From NCBI GenBank assembly GCA_963729115.1, contig CAVSMR010000018.1, positions 109,060 through 173,059 on the forward strand: a DNA stretch of 64,000 nt. The letters run 5' to 3'. The DNA comes from Actinophytocola sp963729115. GTDB lineage: Bacteria; Actinomycetota; Actinomycetes; Mycobacteriales; Pseudonocardiaceae. Both the position numbers and the translations under genes were made by a program. The notes under the pieces were generated by a model, which saw only the letters and a program-made list of their open reading frames with translations, did no database searches and was not told where the DNA came from. Below, piece by piece: positions 57,425 through 64,000 of the stretch. Position 1 is the stretch's first letter, and each line of letters starts with the position of its first letter.

Positions 57425-58264
57425 TCAGGGTTCCAGGACGCCGCCGGCCAGCAAGCCGAACAGCGCCAGGCCCAGGATCACCCGGTAGGCCGCGAACACG
57501 TTGATGCTGTGCCGTGCCACGAACCGCAGCAGCCACGCGACCGACGCGTACGCGACGACGAACGACACGACGGTGCCCACGACCAGTGGGCCCACGCCGA
57601 CACCCGTGCCGAGCGCGTCCTTGAGCTCGTAGATGCCCGCACCCGTCAGCGCCGGGATCGACAGGAAGAACGACAACCGCGTCGCGGTGACCCGGTCCAG
57701 GCCGAGCAGCAGCGAGGTGGAGATCGTCGCCCCGGAGCGGGAGAAGCCCGGGAAGAGCATGGCGAGGATCTGGGACGAGCCGACCAGCATCGAGTCGGTG
57801 AAGGTGATCTCCTGCTCGCCGCGCTTCTGCGTGCCCCGCCACTCCGCGAGCCACATGACCCCGCTGCCGACGATCAGCGACCCGGCCACGATCCACAGCG
57901 ACGCGAGCGGCCCCTTGATCAGGTCCTGGGCGAGGATGCCGACGATGACGATCGGGATGGTGGCGAAGATGACCCACCACGCGAACTTGTAGTCGTGCTC
58001 GGCGCGTGCCGCCGGGTTCACCAGCCCGCGCCCCCACGCGCGCAGCAGCCGCACGATGTCGCCGAAGAAGTAGACCAGCACCGCGGCGATCGCGCCGACC
58101 TGGATCACCGCCGTGAAGCCGACCACCGCCGGGTCGTCCACCGGGATGTCGAGGAGGCCCTCGGTGATCTTGAGGTGGCCGGTCGAGGAGACCGGCAGGA
58201 ACTCGGTCACGCCTTCCACGACCCCGAGGATCACCGAATCGAGCAGACTGATCGTGGTAGTCAA
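57425..58264 (-). CDS. uppP: Undecaprenyl-diphosphatase UppP
   Basis: UppP dephosphorylates undecaprenyl diphosphate so the lipid carrier can be reused for cell-wall synthesis. The 279-residue protein has eight hydrophobic segments, the GVVEGVTEFLPVSSTGHL motif with the two Glu residues, and PGFSRSGAT with the catalytic Ser-Arg. The start is a TTG at 58264 with GAGGACGG six bases before; a GTG further in would cut the family motif. The histidine phosphatase follows after 27 bases, so they are probably cotranscribed. Confidence 0.95.
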   Translation of the reverse strand: MTTTISLLDSVILGVVEGVTEFLPVSSTGHLKITEGLLDIPVDDPAVVGFTAVIQVGAIAAVLVYFFGDIVRLLRAWGRGLVNPAARAEHDYKFAWWVIFATIPIVIVGILAQDLIKGPLASLWIVAGSLIVGSGVMWLAEWRGTQKRGEQEITFTDSMLVGSSQILAMLFPGFSRSGATISTSLLLGLDRVTATRLSFFLSIPALTGAGIYELKDALGTGVGVGPLVVGTVVSFVVAYASVAWLLRFVARHSINVFAAYRVILGLALFGLLAGGVLEP

Positions 58265-58308
58265 GAACCGTCCTCGCCCTCAGGTCGGCGAGCCGGTCCG
58301 CTGCCCGG

Positions 58309-59358
58309 TCAGTCGCCGACGCCTGCCTTGTCCAGAGCCTCCACCGCGACGCGCAGTGCCGCGACGCTCTGCTCGAGATCTTGCAGCACCGGGGAAACCG
58401 TCAGTGTGGTGACCCCCGACTCGGCGAGCGCCTGCATCTTCTCCGCGATGCGCGCGGGCGGTCCGAGCAGCGCCGTCGAGTCGAGGAAGCCGAGCGGGAC
58501 CGTCTCGGCCGCGCCCTGGTAGTCCTTGGCGAGGTAGCGGTTCTGGATCTCGGCGGCCTCGGCCTCGTAGCCCATCCGGCACGCGAGGTTGTTGTAGAAG
58601 TTCTGCTCGCGGCTGCCCATGCCGCCGACGTAGAGCGCGGCGTAGTGGCGGACCTGGTCGGCCGCGGCCTGCCAGTCGTCGCCGACGACGAGCGGCGTGG
58701 TCGGCACGACGTCGAACCCGGCCATCGTCTTGCCGGCCTTCTCCCGGCCCTGGCGGATCAGCTCGAGCGACTCGCCCGCGTACTCCGGGGAGTAGAAGAT
58801 CGCCAGCCAGCCGTCCGCGATCTCGCCGGTGAGCTGGAGGTTCTTCGGGCCGATCGACGCCAGGTAGATCGGGATCTGCTCGCGCACGGGGTGCACGGTC
58901 AGCTTCAGCGGCTTGCCCGGCCCGTCGGGCAGCGGGAGCGTGAAGTGCTTGCCGGAGAACGTGACGCGCTCGCGGCGCAGGGCCGTCCGCACGATCTCGA
59001 CGTACTCCCGCGTGCGGGCGAGCGGCTTGTCGAACTTGACGCCGTACCAGCCCTCGGACACCTGCGGGCCGGACACGCCCAGGCCCATCCGGAAGCGGCC
59101 GCCCGACAACGTGTCCAGCGTCGCCCCGGTCATCGCGGCCATCGCCGGCTGGCGCGCGGGGATCTGCAGGATCGCGCTGCCGACGTCGATCCGCTCGGTG
59201 TGCGCGGCCACCCACGCGAGCACCGTCGGCACGTCGGAGCCGTACGCCTCGGCGGCCCAGGCCACGGAGAAGCCGAGCCGGTCGGCCTCCTTGGCCAGCT
59301 CGAGGTTGTTCGCGTCGTTGCCGGCACCCCAGTAGCCCAGGTTCAGTCCGAGTCGCAT
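58309..59358 (-). CDS. LLM-class F420-dependent oxidoreductase
   Basis: A luciferase-like TIM-barrel enzyme of 349 residues: MRLGLNLGYWG is strand 1, SVAWAAEAYG strand 2, VGSAILQIPAR strand 3, and LSGGRFRMGLGVSGPQV the region that binds the cofactor phosphate. Actinobacterial members use F420; the substrate is unknown. It is 44 bases upstream of uppP on the same strand. It is divergent from the aldo/keto reductase. Confidence 0.9.
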   Translation of the reverse strand: MRLGLNLGYWGAGNDANNLELAKEADRLGFSVAWAAEAYGSDVPTVLAWVAAHTERIDVGSAILQIPARQPAMAAMTGATLDTLSGGRFRMGLGVSGPQVSEGWYGVKFDKPLARTREYVEIVRTALRRERVTFSGKHFTLPLPDGPGKPLKLTVHPVREQIPIYLASIGPKNLQLTGEIADGWLAIFYSPEYAGESLELIRQGREKAGKTMAGFDVVPTTPLVVGDDWQAAADQVRHYAALYVGGMGSREQNFYNNLACRMGYEAEAAEIQNRYLAKDYQGAAETVPLGFLDSTALLGPPARIAEKMQALAESGVTTLTVSPVLQDLEQSVAALRVAVEALDKAGVGD

Positions 59359-59461
59359 CCGCTGACCATACCGACAATTGGCCCGCTGCCAACTGTGTCA
59401 GTTGCCACCCGTCCCGGGGAGCCTGCCAGCGCTAACAGGACGGTCCGCATAGGGTTCCCCC

Positions 59462-60439
59462 GTGGAGCAGAGACACCTCGGGCACAGCGGTCTGCGGGTG
59501 TCCAGGATCGGCCTGGGCACCATGACCTGGGGCCAGGACACGGATGCCGACGAGGCCGCGAGCCAGCTGGTGGCGTTCACCGACCTGGGCGGCACGCTCG
59601 TGGACACCGCGGACGTCTACCACGACGGCGAGGCCGAGCGGATCCTCGGCTCCCTGCTCGACGACCTCGTGCCGCGGGAGGAGATCGTCCTCGCCACCAA
59701 GGCCGTCGCCCGCCGCGACGAGGGTCCCTTCGGCGGCGGCGCCTCCCGGGGCGCGCTGCTCACCGCGCTCGACGGCTCGCTGCGCCGGCTCGGCGTCGAC
59801 CACATCGACCTGTGGCAGCTGCACGCCTGGGACGCCGCCGTGCACCTCGACGAGACGCTGTCCGCCGTGGACCTGGCGGTGTCGAGCGGCAAGGTCCGCT
59901 ACGCCGGGGTGTCGAACTACTCGGGCTGGCAGCTCGCCACCGCGGCGCAGCTGCAGCGCGCCAAGCCCGCCGGCGCGCCGATCGTCAGCACGCACATGGA
60001 GTACTCGCTGCTGGAGCGCGGCCTCGAGCGCGAGGTCGGCCCGGCCGCCGCGCACCACGGGATCGGCCTGCTGGCGTGGGCCCCGCTCGGCCGCGGCGTG
60101 CTCACCGGGAAGTACCGCACGGCCACGCCGGCCGACTCCCGCGGCGCGTCCGAGCACTACGCGGCGTACGTGGACCACCACCGCACCGAGCGGGCCGCCC
60201 GCATCGTGCAGGCCGTCGTCACGGCGGCGGACGGGCTCGCCACCTCTCCCCTGTCGGTCGCGCTCGCGTGGGTACGGGACCGGCCGGGCGTGGCCGCGGC
60301 GGTGGTCGGCGCGCGCGACACCGGGCAGCTGCTCGGCTCGCTCGTGTCCGAGGAGCTGACGCTGCCCGCCGCCATCCGCGCCGCCCTGGACGACGTGAGC
60401 GACATCGAGCTGGGCTACCCGGAGAACCACCTGGGCTGA
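59462..60439 (+). CDS. Aldo/keto reductase
   Basis: A 325-residue NADPH-dependent TIM-barrel reductase of the YdhF/YajO-like group. The catalytic tetrad is visible: Asp in DTADVYHDG, Tyr in the same segment, Lys in LATKAV and His in WQLHAWDA. The cofactor-binding C-terminal part includes VVGARDTGQL. GTG 59462 is the start. It is divergent from the F420 oxidoreductase. Substrate unknown. Confidence 0.92.
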   Translation: MEQRHLGHSGLRVSRIGLGTMTWGQDTDADEAASQLVAFTDLGGTLVDTADVYHDGEAERILGSLLDDLVPREEIVLATKAVARRDEGPFGGGASRGALLTALDGSLRRLGVDHIDLWQLHAWDAAVHLDETLSAVDLAVSSGKVRYAGVSNYSGWQLATAAQLQRAKPAGAPIVSTHMEYSLLERGLEREVGPAAAHHGIGLLAWAPLGRGVLTGKYRTATPADSRGASEHYAAYVDHHRTERAARIVQAVVTAADGLATSPLSVALAWVRDRPGVAAAVVGARDTGQLLGSLVSEELTLPAAIRAALDDVSDIELGYPENHLG

Positions 60440-60614
60440 ACGGTTCGCGGGTCCTGACGCGCGGTGACCGGACCCCGGGCAAGACACCCCGAAACAGGGG
60501 TTAGCGTCGAGGGCCGTATTGGAGCATGCTGGAGGGAACGTCCCGACGGTGTGACGCAGGGTGGTCGACATCGTGCGGCACCGCCGTCCGGGCCGGTGAA
60601 CGTGTCGGAGGTCG

Positions 60615-61631
60615 ATGTTGCGTCGCATGATTGCCGTGGTGCTCGTGAGTTGCGCCGCGGCGGGCACCGCCTGTTCTTCCGGCGAGCCCGGCGACGAGTT
60701 GATGGTGTCGGACGACCCGGTCGCGGCAACCGCGGCGCGGTCGCCGGCGGCCACGGCCGAACCGGCGGGGACCGTGCACGCCCTGCCCGGCACGCCGACC
60801 GCCATGGTCGTCGACGACCGCACCAGGCTCCTCGCGGTCGCGGTCGACAAGCCTCCGGCCGTGCTCCTGTACCCGGTCGCCGGCGACGGTGAGCTCGCCG
60901 AGCCGACCAAGATCGCGCTGCCCGGCCCCGCCGACACGCTGACCCTCGCCCGCCCCGGCGGCCCGCTGCTCGCCGCCGCGGGCTCGTCCGGCGAGCTGCT
61001 CCGGATCGCCCTGCCGGGCGGGCGGCCCGCGCCGGCGCCGATCAGCGGCGAGCCGGTCAGCGCCGCCGACCACGGCGACCGCACGCTCGTCGCGGTCCGC
61101 GATCGAAAGGCCGTCGCGGTACTCGCCGGGGACAAGGTCTACCGGATGATCAGCGGCGGGCTCCTCAGCGCCGACCAGGTGCTGTCGACCGGGAAGGGCG
61201 CCGTCGTCTTCGACCGGCTGCGCAACGCCCTGTTCGAGCTCGACGTCCGCGCGGGCACCGTCGACGAGGGCCTGCGTGCCGGCGACGGTTCGACCAACGC
61301 GGTCACCGACCGCTTCGGCCGCGTACTCGTCGCCGACACCCGGGGCGGCGCGCTGCTGGCGTTCTCGCTCGACCCGCTGCTGATGCGCCAGCGGTACCCG
61401 GTCGGCGGCGCGCCGTACGGGCTCGCCTACGACCCGAAGCGCGACCTGGTGTGGGTGACGCTCACCGCGAGGAACGAGGTCGTCGGCTTCGACGTGGCCG
61501 GCGGGCAGCCCGAGGAGAAGTACCGCTTTCCGACCGTGGAGCAGCCGGACGACGTTGCCGTGGACCCGACCAGCGGACGCGTGATCGTCGCGTCCGCGAC
61601 AGGAAAGGGAATTCAGGTGATCGCAGTATGA
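60615..61631 (+). CDS. lppL: LppL-like lipoprotein with beta-propeller repeats
   Basis: A 338-residue exported lipoprotein similar to mycobacterial LppL: signal peptide 1-19 and a lipobox-like Gly-Thr-Ala-Cys20 (the -3 residue is not the usual Leu). The mature part is a beta-propeller of about seven repeats with YNVTN-like blades (ATGKGIQV and VWVTLTARNEVVGF), often a protein-binding scaffold. Function unknown. It is ATGA-coupled to the DUF5703 gene. The 175-base gap before it contains no reading frame. Confidence 0.85.
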   Translation: MLRRMIAVVLVSCAAAGTACSSGEPGDELMVSDDPVAATAARSPAATAEPAGTVHALPGTPTAMVVDDRTRLLAVAVDKPPAVLLYPVAGDGELAEPTKIALPGPADTLTLARPGGPLLAAAGSSGELLRIALPGGRPAPAPISGEPVSAADHGDRTLVAVRDRKAVAVLAGDKVYRMISGGLLSADQVLSTGKGAVVFDRLRNALFELDVRAGTVDEGLRAGDGSTNAVTDRFGRVLVADTRGGALLAFSLDPLLMRQRYPVGGAPYGLAYDPKRDLVWVTLTARNEVVGFDVAGGQPEEKYRFPTVEQPDDVAVDPTSGRVIVASATGKGIQVIAV

Positions 61632-61843
61632 ATGCTGACGGGGTGATCGACGGGGACTGGGAGTACCGGCCGTTGCGCTTGCCGCCCGGGGTGTCCCGGC
61701 GCGCAGCGGCCACGCAGCTGTCCATCCACGCGGAGTTCGCCGGCTGGGAGCTGTCCAACGTGCGCTTGTACTCGGACGGAAGCCGACGGGTGCTGCTGAA
61801 GCGGCGCCGTTCCGTCGGCCTCCTGCCCGGTCTGAGTACCTAG
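61628..61843 (+). CDS. DUF5703 family protein
   Basis: A 71-residue basic protein that overlaps the lppL stop (ATGA). GDWEYRPLRLPPGVSRRAAATQLSIHAEFAGWEL is the family core and VLLKRRR its end. DUF5703 proteins are short, actinobacterial and of unknown function; the basic face suggests nucleic acid or membrane contact. It keeps the same position beside lppL in mycobacteria, as far as I recall. Confidence 0.9.
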   Translation: MNADGVIDGDWEYRPLRLPPGVSRRAAATQLSIHAEFAGWELSNVRLYSDGSRRVLLKRRRSVGLLPGLST

Positions 61844-61850
61844 GTCCCTA

Positions 61851-62417
61851 CTACTTCAGATTCTCGCCGACGTCCTGCCACACGGTCCGGGCGCCGGCAT
61901 CGCCCACGCGATAGATGTGGATGCCGGTGCCGATCGCGAGGCCGACCGTCGCGATCGCCGCCACGACCATGCCCACCGCGACCCCGGTGGACGGCTTCGT
62001 CCGGGTCGCCGTCGCCACCTGCCCACCGCCCGCGGTCATGTCGATCTCGGTGTCGAGGTCCGCGCCGCCGGAGCGCCGCTGCCGCTCGGCCGCAGTGTGC
62101 AGGATCATCAGCAGGGTCACCGCCACGAACAGCCCGAGCGCCCACCAGATCATGAGGTCGGCCAGCTCCTGGTGCCGGTCGATGAGGGGGTTGCTCCCGC
62201 CCAGGCCTTCCACCAGGTTGTTGCCGCTGGTAGTGGCCACCGGGACCAGCGCGGTCGCCACCGCCGCGGCCGCCACGGTCAGCCAGCCGAACCGCCGCCG
62301 CACCGCCGGCCACACCGCGGACAGCAACGCGCCGAGAGACGCGACGGGCAGGAGCACCACCACGAAGTGAATGACAAGGGGATGCAGCGGGAGTCCGCCG
62401 ATGGTGTCGGGCAGCAC
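61851..62417 (-). CDS. DUF2231 membrane protein
   Basis: The 188-residue protein has four hydrophobic segments (about 8-30, 38-58, 78-100, 140-162) and starts LPDTIGGLPLHPLVIHFVVVLLP, which contains the His-Pro-x3-His pattern of DUF2231; those two His could bind heme or metal. GGAGGAATC precedes GTG 62417. The function is unknown. It lies between the DUF5703 gene (convergent) and the broken M20 gene. Confidence 0.85.
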   Translation of the reverse strand: MLPDTIGGLPLHPLVIHFVVVLLPVASLGALLSAVWPAVRRRFGWLTVAAAAVATALVPVATTSGNNLVEGLGGSNPLIDRHQELADLMIWWALGLFVAVTLLMILHTAAERQRRSGGADLDTEIDMTAGGGQVATATRTKPSTGVAVGMVVAAIATVGLAIGTGIHIYRVGDAGARTVWQDVGENLK

Positions 62418-62508
62418 GATTCCTCCGGTTGAGTACGTGACGTCGGGTGCCGATTGTGGTGCCTGCGAGTCACCAGGTTTACGCGGCGCGCCAGTAAAGG
62501 GTTCAACT

Positions 62509-62526
62509 ACCCGACTTTCGTCGGGT
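62509..62526 (-). terminator. Hairpin after the M20 gene
   Basis: ACCCGAC and GTCGGGT pair perfectly (7 bases), closing a 4-base loop that reads GAAA on the minus strand, a stable GNRA tetraloop. It begins 5 bases after the stop of the frameshifted M20 gene. Confidence 0.6.
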
Positions 62527-62530
62527 GTCG

Positions 62531-63860
62531 TCAGCAGCTGCGCAGGAAGCGGTCCAGCACCCGCGTCCCGAAGCGCACCGCCTCGACCGGCACGCGCTCG
62601 TCGACACCGTGGAACAGCGCGGAGAAGTCGAGATCCGGCGGCAGCCGGAGTGGGGAGAACCCGAAGCAGCGGATGCCCAGCGTCTGGAACGCCTTCGCGT
62701 CGGTGCCGCCGGACAGGACGTACGGGATCGTCTTGGCGATCGGGTCCTCGGCCTGCACCGCGGCGGTCATCGCGTCGACGAGGTCCCCGTCGAACGTGGT
62801 CTCGACGGACGGCAGGTGCGTGATCCACTCGCGCTCGACGTCCGGCCCCAGGATCTCGTCGAGCTCGCGCTCGAAGGCGGCCTCGCGGCCGGGCAGCACG
62901 CGGCAGTCGACGACGGCCTCGGCCACCGACGGGATGACGTTGGCCTTGTAGCCGGCGGTGAGCATCGTCGGGTTGGCGGTGTCCCGCAGCGTGGCGCCGA
63001 CGACGCGGGCGAAGGACCCGATCTTGGCCACCGAGCCCGGCAGGTCGTCCTCGTCGAACTCGAGGCCCGTCAGCTCGGTGATCGAGGTGAGGAACGCCCG
63101 CACGGAGTCGGTCACCACGAGCGGGAACTGGTGCTCGCCGAGCCGGGCCACGGCGGCGGCCAGCTTCGTGACGGCGTTGTCGTCGTGGATCATCGACCCG
63201 TGGCCGGCGCGCCCGCGCACCCGCAACCGCATCCAGGCGATGCCCTTCTCCGCGATCTCGATCGCATAGACCCGCAGGTCGTCGGCCAGGGTGATCGAGA
63301 ACCCCCCGACCTCGCCGATCGCCTCGGTGACCCCGTCGAACAGGTCGGGCCGCTGCTCGATGAGCCACTGCGAGCCCAGCGCTCCGCCGGCCTCCTCGTC
63401 AGCGAGAAACGCGAAGACCAGATCACGAGGCGGCACGACCCCGTCGAGTTTGAACCGACGCGCAACGGCCAGCATCATGCCGACCATGTCCTTCATGTCG
63501 ACCGCGCCGCGGCCCCAGATGTAGCCGTCCTGGATCGCGCCGGAGAACGGGTGGACCGACCACTCGGTGGCATCGGCCGGCACCACGTCGAGGTGCCCGT
63601 GCACCAGCAGCGCCCCCCGCTCGCGGTCAGCCCCCGGAAGCCGAACGAAGACGTTGGACCGCCCCGCCGCCCCCGAGTCGAGCTGGGTGACCTCATACCC
63701 AACCTCAGCCAAGCTTCGCGGCCACGTACTCCGCGGCCTCCCGCTCCCCCACGGTGGTCTCAGGCTCGCCAGTGTTGGAAGTATCGATGCGGATGAGCTC
63801 ACTCGTGAGCTGAACGGCCTCGTCCTGAGCCCGCGCGATGGTGTCAGTGGGTTCGGTCAC
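62531..63860 (-). pseudogene. M20 family metallopeptidase with single-base frameshift
   Basis: Read from GTG 63860 (GGAAGGGCCC upstream), the first 50 codons give a proper M20 N-terminus (LIRIDTSNTGEPETT, VGEREAAEYVAAKL) and then hit TGA. The family match continues without loss in the next frame from AEVGYEVTQL (catalytic His in HGHLDVVPAD, Asp in GRGAVDMKD, Glu pair in ADEEAGG). The whole span is 1330 bases, one more than 443 codons. The extra base is one of the CC at 63709-63710. It is either a recent null mutation or a sequence error. A later ATG at 63802 cannot be the true start because it gives an unrelated N-terminus. Orthologue of mycobacterial Rv2141c by context. Confidence 0.85.
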
Positions 63861-63931
63861 GGGCCCTTCCTACCATCGCCCATCCCGGTTGGGCGCGCCG
63901 TCACCCGTCCAGTACGCTATGCCCACACCTG

Positions 63932-64000
63932 GTCCGAGTGGCGGAATGGCAGACGCGCTAGCTTGAGGTGCTAGTGCCCGACAAGGGCGTGGGGGTTCAA
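63932..64000 (+). tRNA. tRNA-Leu (anticodon GAG), truncated by window end
   Basis: The 5' acceptor strand GTCCGAG (63932-63938), a D-arm, an anticodon arm with stem CTAGC/GCTAG and loop TTGAGGT (anticodon GAG), and a long variable arm (GCCC...GGGC) identify a class II leucine tRNA. It breaks off inside the T-arm (GGGGGTTCAA). Confidence 0.95.

Noticed and set aside
62531..63802. A start at ATG 63802 for the M20 gene
   Set aside because: The first 30 residues from this ATG do not resemble M20 proteins; the correct N-terminus is in another frame from GTG 63860.
1..64000. CRISPR arrays, insertion sequences and phage genes
   Set aside because: No regularly spaced repeats, transposase, integrase or phage structural genes were seen.

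Overview
The window is very GC-rich (GC strongly favoured at third codon positions) and tightly packed, with GTG and TTG starts and many ATGA/GTGA stop-start overlaps. Its marker genes are actinobacterial: RbpA, single-domain Ppm1 beside Lnt, two MptB-type mannosyltransferases, DUF3097, DUF3090, DUF5703, SCO1664- and SCO6745-family proteins, an F420-type luciferase-like oxidoreductase and an LppL-like lipoprotein. A mycelial actinomycete, most likely of the Pseudonocardiales (Amycolatopsis, Saccharopolyspora or a relative), fits best; this is inferred from gene content only. I saw no transposase, integrase, phage or CRISPR array. No gene-free stretch exceeds 300 bases; the longest are about 240 bases (3521-3764, holding the rbpA promoter) and about 210 bases (5967-6179).

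Layout. 0-24 kb: DUF5313 fragment, lnt, ppm1, cupin; rbpA behind a SigR/SigH-type promoter; thymidine kinase and an MFS carrier; an Rpf-like muralytic protein; an ECF sigma with a membrane partner; GDPD; a GGDEF-EAL protein; VOC and WYL regulator; a heterodimeric ABC exporter with one ruined ATP site; SDR; sucrase/ferredoxin-like protein; MerR-thioredoxin; SPFH-NfeD; DUF3097; a second ECF sigma coupled to a double-VOC protein. 24.7-28.1 kb: module A (WYL regulator, epoxide hydrolase, AlkZ-like HTH_42 protein). 28.1-29.5 kb: SCO1664 and DUF3090 proteins. 29.6-34.6 kb: S9 peptidase, S66 LD-carboxypeptidase, Tat-lipoprotein aminotransferase, ArsR-SRPBCC fusion. 34.7-38.9 kb: module B, an inverted paralogous copy of module A with an added acetyltransferase and HEAT protein. 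39-42.6 kb: acetyltransferase and tandem MptB-like proteins. 42.7-50.5 kb: peptide ABC transporter facing a D-aminopeptidase and an M20 peptidase. 50.5-56.6 kb: GNAT, SCO6745 family, VOC, a large GH92 mannosidase, a membrane protein. 56.7-63.9 kb: histidine phosphatase, UppP, F420 oxidoreductase, aldo/keto reductase, LppL-like lipoprotein, DUF5703, DUF2231 and an M20 peptidase broken by a single-base frameshift; the window ends inside a tRNA-Leu(GAG).

How the parts fit. The most interesting unit is the duplicated module A/B. Each copy has a WYL regulator divergent from an alpha/beta-hydrolase epoxide hydrolase, followed by an HTH_42 protein with a Gln-Ala-Gln motif at residues 38-40, where AlkZ-type crosslink-unhooking DNA glycosylases carry their catalytic Gln-x-Gln. 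The copies have different palindromes between regulator and hydrolase. I infer a genotoxin-response cassette: sense, hydrolyse the epoxide, excise the adduct. A second theme is mannose and envelope: Ppm1 makes polyprenyl-phosphomannose, which MptB-type enzymes use, and GH92 enzymes remove mannose. A third is peptide and cell-wall recycling (Rpf-like, LD-carboxypeptidase, S9, M55, M20, peptide importer). The SCO1664-DUF3090 pair and the phosphatase-UppP-LppL-DUF5703-M20 group are neighbours in mycobacteria (Rv2133c to Rv2141c, from memory); here about 27 kb of accessory genes separate them.
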